The translations under genes were made by a program, and so were the position numbers. Of a stretch of 64,000 nucleotides of DNA, positions 18,434 through 27,430 are shown piece after piece (position 1 is the first letter of the stretch; the number at the start of each line of letters is the position of its first letter). This DNA comes from Paranoxybacillus vitaminiphilus (GTDB taxonomy: Bacteria; Bacillota; Bacilli; Bacillales; Anoxybacillaceae): NCBI RefSeq assembly GCF_003259935.1, contig NZ_QLMH01000007.1, forward strand, positions 96,513-160,512. Direction: 5' to 3'. Under the pieces are notes generated by a model. That model saw nothing but the letters and a program-made list of their open reading frames with translations. It was not told the origin of the DNA and made no database searches.

Positions 18434-18538
18434 CTTATCTCCCAAAATGGTTCACATTTTGCTGGATTTAGCACCTTACTCCTTACAAGCAGGTTGCCGG
18501 GGTTCATAGGGCCAAGTCCCTCCGCCGCTCTTGATAAG
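18434..18538 (-). promoter_or_regulatory. SAM-I (S-box) riboswitch
   Basis: Read on the minus strand: P1 CTTATCAAGAG, then the GGCGGAGGGAC kink-turn side, GGCCCTATGAACCCCGGCAACC, AAGGTGCTAAATCC, and a closing GAGATAAG. These are the conserved S-box blocks. A small stem GGTAA/TTACC follows before yezD. High SAM should reduce expression of yezD and the sulfate assimilation operon. Confidence 0.95.
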
Positions 18539-18709
18539 TATAATTGTCTAAAATTTTACCATAATTCTAACAGATGTCAATCCTAGTTTTTCGATAGGAA
18601 TAAGTTAAATTGCATTTTTACATACATTTAAACTTTTATCACAACATTTGGTGCTATACTTAAACTTAGAAAGTTTTGTCGATTATTGGAGAATTTGTGG
18701 TGATGACGA

Positions 18710-20575
18710 TTGAAAATAAAACCATTAAAGCAACTTATTTTTGCTGTACTATTATTACAGGTCATTTTTGCTTGCTTTGAGTTTTTTATGTTTGGTGAAT
18801 GGAAAGCTGGAGAGCTGGCGAGATTGCTTGTTCTGATTGCTGCCTTGCTTTTCGTTGTTAAAGCTTTGAATCAATTAAATGAAGAAAATCAAAGATTAAA
18901 GAAACGAAGAGACGAATTTGAACAAACTTTTAACAGCGTTAAAGTAGCGTTATGGTCATTCGATGTGAAAACATCGTCTTTCTTATTTTCCAGCGGTGTC
19001 AGCCGCATTTTTGGATACAATAGCGAGTATTTGTCACACAATACGAATGCCTGGCGTGAGGCTGTTTATCCAAAGGATGTTAAAAAAGTAAGAGCGTTTG
19101 AGGAAAGATTGCTGCGAGGGGAACCGGCAACGATAGAGTTTCGCGTTATTCATCCGAATAGTGAAATTCGCTGGCTGCGCGTTGATGGCACGCCTGTTTT
19201 TGATCGCGAAGGTAGGCTTGTAAAAGTCAATGGCATCATTTTAGATATTACAGAAGTGAAGAGCTATGAGGAAAAAATTGACCGCATGGCTCATCATGAT
19301 TTGTTAACCGGCCTGCCTAACCGCTACTATCTAAAAAAATATTTAGCCAGTTTAGTGGAAAGTCATGTCAAGAAGCAGCTGGCGATTTTATTTATTGATC
19401 TAGATCGCTTTAAAGTGATTAATGACACGCAAGGCCATACATTTGGCGATATATTATTGGAAAAAGTAACAGAGCGTTTGCAAAACTGTCTTTCGAAAAA
19501 TGACTTTATTGTCCGCTATGGCGGAGATGAGTTTATTATTGTTTTGCAAAATGTAACGAGAGAGAAAGTAAGCCATATGGCGGAAACGATTATTGAACGA
19601 TTTGCAGAAAGCTTTGTTGTAAATGGATTAGAAGTATTTACAACGCCAAGCATCGGCATCAGTATGTATCCAGAAGATGGAAGGGATATTGACACTCTTA
19701 TAAAAAATGCTGATGCGGCGATGTATCTTGCAAAAGAAAGAGGGAAAAACAATTACCAATTTTACAATTCGTCGCTTCATGAAAAAAATGAGAAGAAGAT
19801 GAGAATTGAAGGAAAGCTGCGAAAAGCATTGGAGCACAACGAGTTTGTCCTTTATTATCAACCGAAAATTGAATTGAGTACAAATCGTTTAGTGGGTGTG
19901 GAAGCATTAATCCGTTGGTACAACAAAGAGCTGGGATTTGTCTCTCCGGCAGATTTTATTCCGATTGCCGAGGAACTAGGACTTATTATTCCAATAGGCA
20001 AGTGGATTTTAAGGGAAGCGTGCAGACAATGTGTTGAGTGGCAGCAGCTGGGCTTTAAAAATTTAAGCGTAGCTGTCAACATTTCTCCACGCCAGTTTAA
20101 GGACCCTTCTTTTATTCAAACGGTTGTAAATATATTAGAGGAAACAGGCTTGTCTCCGCATTATTTAGAATTGGAAATAACGGAAAGCATTATGGAAGAT
20201 ATAAAGCGGTCGCGCGCTATTTTAGAAAAACTAAAACAAGTCGGTGTAAAAGTGGCTATCGATGATTTTGGAACAGGATACTCTTCTTTGCACTATTTAT
20301 GCCATTTGCCGATTAATACGATTAAAATTGATAAATCGTTTGTCGACGGAATACATATTAGCGCTGAAAAAGTAGCGATTTTACAGACGATTATTGATAT
20401 GGGACACCGCCTCCAATTTGAAGTGGTTGCAGAAGGAATTGAAACGCGGAGCCAAGTAGATTTCTTAGTAAATCACAGTTGTCAAGTTGGTCAAGGCTAT
20501 TATTTTAATAAACCTCTATCTGTAAACGACTTTGAGAAATGGTATATTGCACAAGCTTTTGCAAATAAAGCATAA
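18710..20575 (+). CDS. PAS-GGDEF-EAL cyclic-di-GMP protein
   Basis: 621 residues. Two N-terminal membrane spans (about 8-26 and 35-50), a short coiled coil, one PAS domain (about 65-185), GGDEF domain with intact RYGGDEF near residue 270, and EAL domain with intact EALIRW near 395 plus AIDDFGTGYSSL and KIDKSFV. Both catalytic signatures are complete, so it may make and break c-di-GMP. Start is TTG 18710 after GGTGATG. It ends at a repeat element. Confidence 0.9.
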   Translation: MKIKPLKQLIFAVLLLQVIFACFEFFMFGEWKAGELARLLVLIAALLFVVKALNQLNEENQRLKKRRDEFEQTFNSVKVALWSFDVKTSSFLFSSGVSRIFGYNSEYLSHNTNAWREAVYPKDVKKVRAFEERLLRGEPATIEFRVIHPNSEIRWLRVDGTPVFDREGRLVKVNGIILDITEVKSYEEKIDRMAHHDLLTGLPNRYYLKKYLASLVESHVKKQLAILFIDLDRFKVINDTQGHTFGDILLEKVTERLQNCLSKNDFIVRYGGDEFIIVLQNVTREKVSHMAETIIERFAESFVVNGLEVFTTPSIGISMYPEDGRDIDTLIKNADAAMYLAKERGKNNYQFYNSSLHEKNEKKMRIEGKLRKALEHNEFVLYYQPKIELSTNRLVGVEALIRWYNKELGFVSPADFIPIAEELGLIIPIGKWILREACRQCVEWQQLGFKNLSVAVNISPRQFKDPSFIQTVVNILEETGLSPHYLELEITESIMEDIKRSRAILEKLKQVGVKVAIDDFGTGYSSLHYLCHLPINTIKIDKSFVDGIHISAEKVAILQTIIDMGHRLQFEVVAEGIETRSQVDFLVNHSCQVGQGYYFNKPLSVNDFEKWYIAQAFANKA

Positions 20576-20580
20576 AGAAC

Positions 20581-20677
20581 GGGGCTGACCCATAAATGTT
20601 CTGCTTCCACGTATAGTGGATTTTATCCATTGTTATGTCCTATATATATGATAGTTGTGGAGTTTTTGGGTCAGCTT
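20581..20677. repeat. Intergenic GGCTGACCC palindrome, copy 6 (forward)
   Basis: GGGGCTGACCCATAAATGTTCTG at the left and GGAGTTTTTGGGTCAGC at the right; the centre keeps the TATATATATGATAG core. It lies between the convergent GGDEF-EAL gene and the small PG-binding gene. Confidence 0.85.
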
Positions 20678-20678
20678 C

Positions 20679-20864
20679 CTATTTTTGCTGAAGTTCCATT
20701 TTCATCAATTTACGCGTATCCGGGCCGTAAATTCCATCATCTTTTAGCGCGGCATACATGGATTGGAACCTTCTAACAGCATTTTCTGTTTTTTTACCGT
20801 AAACGCCATCAATATCTTTCGGATCGAAGTTTAGATGTTTTAAAGCGCGCTGTACCATTTTCAC
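20679..20864 (-). CDS. Small stand-alone peptidoglycan-binding-domain protein
   Basis: 61 residues, a single PG_binding_1-like repeat: VQRALKHLNFDPKDIDGVYG, TENAVRRFQSMYAAL, DDGIYGPDTRKLM. No signal peptide or enzyme domain is attached, so it is either cytoplasmic or a broken spore-wall hydrolase. GTG start five bases after AAGGAG; ATG two codons later is possible. Confidence 0.7.
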   Translation of the reverse strand: MKMVQRALKHLNFDPKDIDGVYGKKTENAVRRFQSMYAALKDDGIYGPDTRKLMKMELQQK

Positions 20865-21101
20865 CTCTTCTCCTTCGTCTCCTCTTTTTAAAAATTTGTT
20901 TGGAAGAGGAAATTCTTCATTGTGCTGTTATCATACGTAAAGCAGAAAAAATGTTAAAATATTCTTTGTTAAAATAGGAAAACAAGGGAATTTACATATT
21001 CTCTACTTTAAATATAATCACTTTAAAGAGTATAAAAAGTTATTCCTAAATTTTCGGTGCAAAAGTATTAAGAAGTATATGAAGCAAAGGAGCAGTTGTA
21101 G

Positions 21102-22088
21102 ATGAGGCTAATTATGATTGACGAGTACAACGATAAAACGATGCAATTGGCAAGACCTGTTTATGATCGCCATCGCCGTGTATTGTTAGCAGCAGGGCGG
21201 ACGATTCATCCGAAATATTTGGAACGTTTGCGGCAAATGGATATTAAATATTTGTTTGTCGATGATTTCATTTCAGAAGGAATTACAATGGAAGAATTAA
21301 TGGATATGCCATCATGGATGGAAGCGACGGAAATTGTCCAAAAAGCTTTTGAAGACGTAAAAGCAAACAAACCGTTCAATGTTCGTGAACTGCAAAAACT
21401 TGCGGTGAAATTAGTAGATGAAGTAAGCAGACGTAAAATGATTATCATTATTCCGTCCACTTCTTTGGCTGCGGAGCTTCGGCCTTATGCCCATGCTGTG
21501 AATGTCGCGCTTTTATCGCTGCAGCTGGGAAAGCAGCTGCGGCTCAATGGTTTACAAATGCACGACTTAGCAATGGGAGCTTTATTACACGATATTGGAA
21601 AAGCAGTGGAAGGAGACGAACATCATGCGATAAAAGGTTTCGAGTATTTGCGGAAAAACAGGGAAATCAGTCTATTGTCTGCTCATGTTGCCTATCAGCA
21701 TCATGAAGCCTTTAACGGGGAAGGTGCTCCGAGAAAAGTTCGTCATAAAGAAATCCACCAATATGCGCAAATTTGCGGGATTGCCAATCGGTTTGAAAAT
21801 CTCATTTCTGAAGAAGGCATTCCGCCGCATGAAGCGATGGAAGCTTTGATGGCAAAAAGCAATATCGATTTTGCACAGGATTTAGTCCGCCTTTTCGTTA
21901 ATACAATTCCTTCTTATCCGCCAGGCGCAAAGGTGAAAATGAGCGATGGCAGGGAGGCAATCGTAACGAAAATTGTGAATCACATGCAGCGGCCATACAT
22001 TCGCTATTTATCAACGAACGAGGAAATTTCATTGGCAGAGAAACCGAATTTGCTCATTATTAGCGTTACAGATAAAGATAAAAAATGA
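21102..22088 (+). CDS. HD-GYP-like phosphohydrolase with altered GYP motif
   Basis: 328 residues. The N-terminal 90 residues form the DUF3391-like lead (ARPVYDRHRRVLLAAG). The HD domain has LLHDIGK, EHHAIKG and YQHHEAFNGEGAP. The canonical HHE...GXGYP is present as HHE...GEGAP, so the Tyr is lost. C-di-GMP hydrolysis is plausible but unproven. The C-terminus (about 270-328) carries YPPGAKVKMSDG typical of this group. The stop codon overlaps the first bases of a repeat. Confidence 0.8.
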   Translation: MRLIMIDEYNDKTMQLARPVYDRHRRVLLAAGRTIHPKYLERLRQMDIKYLFVDDFISEGITMEELMDMPSWMEATEIVQKAFEDVKANKPFNVRELQKLAVKLVDEVSRRKMIIIIPSTSLAAELRPYAHAVNVALLSLQLGKQLRLNGLQMHDLAMGALLHDIGKAVEGDEHHAIKGFEYLRKNREISLLSAHVAYQHHEAFNGEGAPRKVRHKEIHQYAQICGIANRFENLISEEGIPPHEAMEALMAKSNIDFAQDLVRLFVNTIPSYPPGAKVKMSDGREAIVTKIVNHMQRPYIRYLSTNEEISLAEKPNLLIISVTDKDKK

Positions 22089-22201
22089 GGCTGTCCCCAT
22101 AAGTGTCTGACCTCACGCGAAACCCATCATATATAGTGTTTTCGTCTAATGTTTTATATGATGGTGGTTGTGGGGTCTGATACTTGGATTAGGGGCAGCC
22201 T
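22087..22201. repeat. Intergenic GGCTGACCC palindrome, copy 7 (forward)
   Basis: GAGGCTGTCCCCATAAGTGTCTGACCTCAC on the left; GTGGGGTCTGATACTT and GGGGCAGCCT on the right. Both arms carry matched changes (TGTCCCC with GGGGCA), a compensatory pair that keeps the stem. It overlaps the stop codon of the HD gene. Confidence 0.9.
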
Positions 22202-22205
22202 ATTT

Positions 22206-22430
22206 TTATTTTTTGCGCAAATTCCCTAATTCTTCGGCAATTGCTTGCATTTCACTCGGGCTGAATGATGTTTTTTTCATGACCATATCGTAAATGTCTT
22301 TTAAGTCGTCATACAAACTTTCATCAAAATGAGAAGGCTTGATGGCATCAAAATTTAATACTTTAAGTTTTTCCTTAATTTTTTCAATCATGTATTCAAT
22401 ATTTTCTATTGATTTTTTTGTTAAATCCAA
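22206..22430 (-). CDS. yfkK: DUF1128 family protein YfkK
   Basis: 74 residues if TTG 22430 is used; it lies nine bases after AAAGGA and gives an N-terminus of the same length as B. subtilis YfkK. ATG starts 9 and 18 bases upstream are alternatives. The core FDESLYDDLKDIYDMVMKK and SFSPSEMQAIAEELGNLRKK are diagnostic. Small, acidic, helical; function unknown. Divergent from yfkJ as in B. subtilis. Confidence 0.85.
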   Translation of the reverse strand: MDLTKKSIENIEYMIEKIKEKLKVLNFDAIKPSHFDESLYDDLKDIYDMVMKKTSFSPSEMQAIAEELGNLRKK

Positions 22431-22557
22431 CGTATTCATTCCTTTCATATGTAATTATCCACATTGTAACATACGGGATGTATATTTTCTTAACTTTTTC
22501 CATTATCGAATTTTGTTTATAATGTGTTAGTAAGCAGGGGAAGGAGTTGTCAGGAAA

Positions 22558-23028
22558 ATGGTGAAAGTATTGTTCGTTTGTTTAGGGAATATTTGCCGTT
22601 CACCAATGGCGGAAGCGATTTTTCGCGATTTAGTGAAGAAAGAAGGGCTCGAAGATAAAATTATCATTGATTCAGCAGGCACAGGAAATTGGCACATTGG
22701 CAAACCGCCGCATCAAGGAACACAACAAATTTTAATGAAAAATAATATTAGCTTTGAGGGGATTCGTGCCCGACAAGTTGTGAAAGAGGATTTGGAAACG
22801 TTTGATTATATTATTGCTATGGATGTTGAAAATTTAGGAAATTTACGGCGATTGGCCGGATACAATAAAACCGGCTTTATCGGCCGGCTTCTCGATTTTG
22901 TACCGGATAGCGATATTGCAGATGTGCCAGACCCTTACTATACGGGTAATTTTGATGAAGTGTATGAGCTGATTCAAAAAGGGTGTAAAAACTTGCTGGA
23001 AACGATAAAAAAAGAGCATCATTTATAA
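22558..23028 (+). CDS. yfkJ: Low-molecular-weight protein tyrosine phosphatase YfkJ
   Basis: 156 residues. The P-loop VCLGNICRSPMAEA (CX5R) is at residues about 8-21 and the general-acid DPYY is near 125. It dephosphorylates protein tyrosine phosphates. Ribosome site GGAAGGAG. It forms an operon with the next two genes, as the stress-induced yfkJIH operon does in B. subtilis. Confidence 0.95.
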   Translation: MVKVLFVCLGNICRSPMAEAIFRDLVKKEGLEDKIIIDSAGTGNWHIGKPPHQGTQQILMKNNISFEGIRARQVVKEDLETFDYIIAMDVENLGNLRRLAGYNKTGFIGRLLDFVPDSDIADVPDPYYTGNFDEVYELIQKGCKNLLETIKKEHHL

Positions 23029-23054
23029 ACAACATATTGAAAAGAGGAGGAATA

Positions 23055-23375
23055 ATGGTTAGGAAGATTAATAAGGTATGGAAAGGAATCATGATTGGTG
23101 CAGCTATCGGTGCGGCTATGTCTCTTCTTGATCAAGAAATAAGAAAAAAGTTAGGTGCTGACAATAAGTTAGCTCATTTCCTAAAAGATCCAGTTCATAT
23201 TGTTGAAAAAGTTAGCCAACATATACATAAATGCCGACAATCATTGGAGCAGTTGTCTGAGGATATTTCTTTTATCGCGGACAAAATAAAAGAAATAAAC
23301 GAAAAAACACCTGAAGTGCTCGAATTGGTTAAAGAAACATTTGCACGGCGAAAGGACGATGATCCTCAACTGTAA
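23055..23375 (+). CDS. yfkI: YtxH-like small membrane-anchored protein (YfkI position)
   Basis: 106 residues from ATG 23055 after AGAGGAGG. One N-terminal membrane segment (WKGIMIGAAIGAAMSLLD) is followed by a long charged amphipathic helix with heptads, as in YtxH-type general stress proteins. The symbol is assigned by its place between yfkJ and yfkH. Function unknown. Confidence 0.7.
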   Translation: MVRKINKVWKGIMIGAAIGAAMSLLDQEIRKKLGADNKLAHFLKDPVHIVEKVSQHIHKCRQSLEQLSEDISFIADKIKEINEKTPEVLELVKETFARRKDDDPQL

Positions 23376-23390
23376 ATTGGGGGAAGAAGC

Positions 23391-24224
23391 ATGATAATTG
23401 ACCTCTCGTTTGTTCGGGAGCTTGTGAAGCGGTTTCAAGAAGATGAGATTTCTCGTTTATCGGCAGAATTGGCGTATTTTTTTCTTCTGTCCCTTTTTCC
23501 TTTTTTAATTTTCTTATTTACATTGCTTGCCTATTTGCCTATTCCACATGAAGATGTATTGTTGCTTGTGCGTGAATATGCGCCAAAAGAGGCGCTTCGC
23601 TTAATCGAAACAAACGTACATGCCATGATGGACCATCAAAACGGAAAATTGTTGTCATTTAGCATTATCGCAACGGTTTGGTCGGCCTCTAATGGGATTA
23701 ATGCGCTTGTCCGCGCTTTTAACCGCGCTTACGATGTGAAGGAAGAGCGTTCTTTTATTGCGGCAAGAGGAATGTCGGTTTTATTAACGTTTGCGATGAT
23801 GTCTGTCATTGTTGTTGCGCTTGTCCTTCCTGTTTTCGGACGGGCGCTTGGCAGTTTTTTGTTTTCGGCATTTGGCTTTTCCAGTGAGTTTTTAGCGGTT
23901 TGGAATACATTCAGATGGGGGGGCAGCTCTGTGATTTTGTTTATCGTTTTTACCGCTTTATATTATTTTGCTCCCAATAAGCATTTACGTATAAAGGATG
24001 TAACAAGAGGCGCTTTGTTTGCAACGATTGGCTGGATGGTTGTTTCGTTTGCTTTTTCTTATTATGTGGGAAATTTGACTGATTACACAGTGATGTATGG
24101 GAGCCTCGGCGGCATTATTATATTGATGGTTTGGTTTTATTTATCAGGGATGATTATTGTTTTAGGAGGAGAAATGAATGCGCTTTTTTCTTGCCGCCGC
24201 CAGAAAAGAATGTACGAACGTTAA
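23391..24224 (+). CDS. yfkH: YihY/BrkB family membrane protein YfkH
   Basis: 277 residues with six or seven membrane spans. ELAYFFLLSLFPFLIFLFTL near the N-terminus, WSASNGINALVRAFNRAYDV in the middle and YGSLGGIIILMVWFYLSG near the end are YihY family hallmarks. The role is unclear (the old RNase BN label is wrong for this family). Third gene of the yfkJIH operon. Confidence 0.9.
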   Translation: MIIDLSFVRELVKRFQEDEISRLSAELAYFFLLSLFPFLIFLFTLLAYLPIPHEDVLLLVREYAPKEALRLIETNVHAMMDHQNGKLLSFSIIATVWSASNGINALVRAFNRAYDVKEERSFIAARGMSVLLTFAMMSVIVVALVLPVFGRALGSFLFSAFGFSSEFLAVWNTFRWGGSSVILFIVFTALYYFAPNKHLRIKDVTRGALFATIGWMVVSFAFSYYVGNLTDYTVMYGSLGGIIILMVWFYLSGMIIVLGGEMNALFSCRRQKRMYER

Positions 24225-24317
24225 AACCACAAACTTCCTCTCATGAAGAAAAAGAAGCGAGAGATATTAAATGCTGTAAGGCTGGTTGCCTTCACTCCAT
24301 CATGAGGGGGATTTTAC

Positions 24318-24422
24318 ATGACGAAGCATACAAAAAAAGATGGCGGTACGAAACAAAAAGGAAAGCATAAACCGAAGCATAAAACAAGCGGAAGCGCTAA
24401 CGGACAAAACGGTTATCATTAA
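24318..24422 (+). CDS. Small Lys/Gly/His-rich protein (34 aa)
   Basis: ATG seven bases after GAGGGGG. Product of 34 residues, very basic and hydrophilic (TKHTKKDGG, KPKHKTSGSANGQNGYH). The composition resembles minor small acid-soluble spore proteins, but I cannot place it in a family. It stops eleven bases before a repeat element. Confidence 0.55.
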   Translation: MTKHTKKDGGTKQKGKHKPKHKTSGSANGQNGYH

Positions 24423-24431
24423 AAAGGAAAT

Positions 24432-24523
24432 GAGGCTGACCCATAAGTGTCTGACCTCACATGCATTTCACTATCTTATATATTGTGTTGTGGGGTCTGA
24501 TACTTTGTTTTTGGGTCAGCCTC
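24432..24523. repeat. Intergenic GGCTGACCC palindrome, copy 8 (best-conserved forward copy)
   Basis: Cleanest example of the family: GAGGCTGACCC at 24432 and GGGTCAGCCTC ending 24523, with ATAAGTGTCTGACCTCAC and TTGTGGGGTCTGATACTTTG inside and a TATATATTGTG centre. It is 92 bp long and useful as the type copy. Confidence 0.95.
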
Positions 24524-24550
24524 TATCTTTGTTAGATTGGCAACCGTTTT

Positions 24551-24697
24551 TTATTCAACGATTTCTTCATAATGGTAATATGTTTGGTTATAAATGTGTT
24601 CAATTTCTGCGTCTGTCATATAAAGAAGTTCGCTTTTGTTAATTCCTTTCATTTTTTCAATAAAATCAATCATATTTTTCCGTTCCGCTCTACTCAT
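24551..24697 (-). CDS. BH0509-type small protein (48 aa)
   Basis: ATG 24697 is preceded by AAAGGAGCG. The product starts MSRAERKNMIDFIEKM and continues ELLYMTDAEIEHIYNQTYYH, which I recognise as the small BH0509-like family of Bacillaceae. Acidic, helical, no known function. It is absent from simple long-ORF calls because of its size. Confidence 0.75.
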   Translation of the reverse strand: MSRAERKNMIDFIEKMKGINKSELLYMTDAEIEHIYNQTYYHYEEIVE

Positions 24698-24799
24698 TGA
24701 TCATCGCTCCTTTAATCTGTTTTAAAACAGTATTTTTATGTTAATTGTATTATATAACAGATTTTAAAAAACGGTCAATATATTTTCTGAAAATTAGGC

Positions 24800-24848
24800 G
24801 AAAAAATAAAAAGCCTGTCAATCACTTTAAAGCGATTTCAGGCTTTTT
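24800..24848 (-). terminator. Terminator overlapping the end of yfkF
   Basis: AAAAGCCTG and CAGGCTTTT flank a 21-base loop. On the minus strand the T-rich tail follows. The last seven or so codons of the MFS gene lie within the stem-loop. Confidence 0.8.
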
Positions 24849-25985
24849 GCGTACAAACAAGGCTGCTGCAATGGTTAACAATATAAAACTTATGACAATA
24901 AAAAAGCTTCCGCCTTGCCAATATTGAATGACCACACCGCTAATGAAGGGACCGACAATGCTGCCGATGCTATAAAGAATTCCGCACAGCAAATTTCCGG
25001 CAGGAAGCAAATGTTTAGGGAGAAGGTCAGCCGTGTATGACATTCCTAGTGAAAATAAAGATCCAACAAACATGCCGGCAATAAAAAAGCAAACAAAAAG
25101 AGCGATAAAGGATTGCGAAAGCACGCTGGCTGTTATAAAGCTGATACAACCGATAAATAGCGCGAATATAAGAACGGTCTTTCGCGGAAAACGGTCGCTC
25201 AATAAACCAAGTGGCAGCTGAAAGACGATGCCGCCAATCGTAAAGGCCGGCAAAAGAACAGAGACATGTTGTACAGGAATATTCTCGCGAAGAGCGAAAA
25301 TTGGAAAGCTTCCGTTGACGGCTGTTTCTAAAAAGCCGTAAGCAAACGGTAATAGAAGAGCAACCCACGCGTATTTCCAAGCTTGTGCAAATCGTTTAAA
25401 CGTAGCAAAGAAGCTTTCATGTTCATCAGCGGCATCTGGATATTCATTTTTTAACAAAAATAAGGTCAGCCAACCAAGTAAGCTGAGAAAAGATGAAATG
25501 ATAAACGGCAGTGACTGATGCACTTCAACAAGCGGTGTCAGCAGCGGCCCGACCGCGAAACCGATGCCGAAAAATAAACCGTACAACGACAAGTTGCGGC
25601 CGCGGCGATGAGGCGGCGAAAAATCTGTAATCCACGTTTGCGTGGCAAAATGCAGCATATGATCGCCGATGCCAATCAAAAGCCGTAACAAAAACCAGAA
25701 CATAAACGAGTGCCAAAGTGGAAATACAGCCAGTGATAGTAATACAATAAAGCCACCGAACATAATAATCGGTTTGTATCCATATTTTCTAAGCGGCTTC
25801 TCCATAAATGGAGAAATAAGCAGCACGCCGATGTATAAAGCCGTCGCGTGAATACCATTTAGTGACGAAGAAAATCCATTTTTTTCAAGGATAATTGAAA
25901 TAAGCGGCAGCAGCAAACCTTGTGATAGTCCGGAAATGGCAACAATACTGACTAAAATCCAAAAATGTATGTTGTTCATTTTCAT
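24822..25985 (-). CDS. yfkF: MFS transporter, YfkF type
   Basis: 387 residues, 12 predicted membrane spans. Between spans 2 and 3 is GVLLISPFMEKPLRKYGYKP, and between 4 and 5 ITDFSPPHRRGRNLSLYGLFFGIGFAVGP, typical MFS. The centre has a charged loop (EYPDAADEHES). Substrate unknown; name by synteny with B. subtilis yfkF, next to chaA/yfkE. Confidence 0.8.
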   Translation of the reverse strand: MKMNNIHFWILVSIVAISGLSQGLLLPLISIILEKNGFSSSLNGIHATALYIGVLLISPFMEKPLRKYGYKPIIMFGGFIVLLSLAVFPLWHSFMFWFLLRLLIGIGDHMLHFATQTWITDFSPPHRRGRNLSLYGLFFGIGFAVGPLLTPLVEVHQSLPFIISSFLSLLGWLTLFLLKNEYPDAADEHESFFATFKRFAQAWKYAWVALLLPFAYGFLETAVNGSFPIFALRENIPVQHVSVLLPAFTIGGIVFQLPLGLLSDRFPRKTVLIFALFIGCISFITASVLSQSFIALFVCFFIAGMFVGSLFSLGMSYTADLLPKHLLPAGNLLCGILYSIGSIVGPFISGVVIQYWQGGSFFIVISFILLTIAAALFVRKKPEIALK

Positions 25986-26241
25986 AAAAATAACCCCGTC
26001 TGAAAGAAGTCACACTGAATAAAATAGTACAATATATTTTTCGTTAATGACAAGAAAAATGAGGTAATACAAAATGGAATTTCAGAAGTGACAGAATCGT
26101 CTGAACTCATTTAACATCCTTTTAAGTTCTCTGTCCTTGAGGGAATATTTGTCTATTTTATATTGATTTGAGACATAAAAAGCGGGAAAATGTTCATGAT
26201 AGAATAAAAAATAACATTACACTATGAAGGGCTGGAAATGT

Positions 26242-27297
26242 ATGTTTAATAAGCTCTTTTCTTTCATGGTATTCGTTGGTGTGCCGCTGTCTATTGTCGG
26301 CAGTATTTTGCACTGGCCTTCCATTCTTATGTTTGTGATTTACTGCTTAACGATTATTGCATTAGCAAGTTATATGGGAAGAGCGACCGAGAGCTTAGCG
26401 ATTGTAGCGGGACCGCGAATTGGCGGTTTGCTAAATGCAACGTTTGGCAACGCTGTTGAGCTGATTATTTCGATTTTTGCTTTAAAAGCGGGACTGGTAG
26501 AAGTTGTGCTGGCTTCCTTAACCGGTTCAGTGCTGGGGAATTTATTGTTAGTTGCAGGATTGTCCTTTTTTGTCGGCGGTTTGAAATATAAACGTCAAGA
26601 ATTCAATGTATATGATGCCCGCCACAACGCCGGTTTATTAACATTTGCCATCTTAGTCGCATTTGTCATACCGGAAGTTTTCTCAATGACCATGTCCGAA
26701 GCGAAAACATTATCGCTCAGTGTCGGCATTTCTGTTATTATGATTACCCTTTACTTAGCTGCGTTATATTTTAAGCTTGTTACACACCGCGGGGTTTATC
26801 AGCATAAATCAGATGAAGTCGAAGAGCATGAGGAGCCGGAGTGGTCAAAAGGGAAGTCGATGGCGATTTTGGCGCTTGCCACTGCCGCAGTTGCTTATGT
26901 ATCGGAAAATTTAGTACATACATTTGAGACGGTTGCGGAGTCATTTGGCTGGAGCGAACTGTTTATCGGGGTCATCATTGTTGCGATTGTCGGTAATGCC
27001 GCAGAACACGCTTCAGCGATTATTATGGCCTATAAAAATAAAATGAATGTTGCTGTTGAAATTGCGATTGGCTCAACATTGCAAATCGCGATGTTTGTCG
27101 CACCTGTCCTTGTGCTCGTTTCGCTGCTTTTCCCTGTGCAAATGCCGCTAGTCTTTTCTTTGCCTGAATTAATTGCGATGGCCACAGCCGTTCTGCTTAC
27201 CATCGTTCTTTCAAATGATGGCGATACCAACTGGTTTGAAGGGGCAACGATGCTGGCGGCTTACATTATTATGGGAATAGGTTTTTATTTATTATAA
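26242..27297 (+). CDS. chaA: Calcium/cation:proton antiporter ChaA
   Basis: 351 residues from ATG 26242, exactly the B. subtilis ChaA length. The two alpha-repeats of the CaCA superfamily are clear: GGLLNATFGNAVELIIS (about 65-81) and VGNAAEHASAIIMA (about 255-268), each with the ion-binding acidic residue. Eleven spans. EEHEEPEWSK forms the central acidic loop. It exports Ca2+ for H+. Confidence 0.9.
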   Translation: MFNKLFSFMVFVGVPLSIVGSILHWPSILMFVIYCLTIIALASYMGRATESLAIVAGPRIGGLLNATFGNAVELIISIFALKAGLVEVVLASLTGSVLGNLLLVAGLSFFVGGLKYKRQEFNVYDARHNAGLLTFAILVAFVIPEVFSMTMSEAKTLSLSVGISVIMITLYLAALYFKLVTHRGVYQHKSDEVEEHEEPEWSKGKSMAILALATAAVAYVSENLVHTFETVAESFGWSELFIGVIIVAIVGNAAEHASAIIMAYKNKMNVAVEIAIGSTLQIAMFVAPVLVLVSLLFPVQMPLVFSLPELIAMATAVLLTIVLSNDGDTNWFEGATMLAAYIIMGIGFYLL

Positions 27298-27312
27298 GCA
27301 TTTTATAAAAAA

Positions 27313-27430
27313 GGGCTGACCTATAAGTGTTTTACCTCATGTGTAATCCATCATATATAGTGTTCTTACTTGGTGTTATGTACTGTATATGATGGTTTCG
27401 GGGTTTGACACTTTGTTTTAGGGTCGGCCT
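27313..27430. repeat. Intergenic GGCTGACCC palindrome, copy 9 (forward)
   Basis: GGGCTGACCTATAAGTGTTTTACCTCA on the left and GGGGTTTGACACTTTGTTTTAGGGTCGGCCT on the right. An internal palindrome CCATCATATATAG...TATATGATGG is shared with copy 7, marking a sub-family with a longer centre. Confidence 0.85.
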
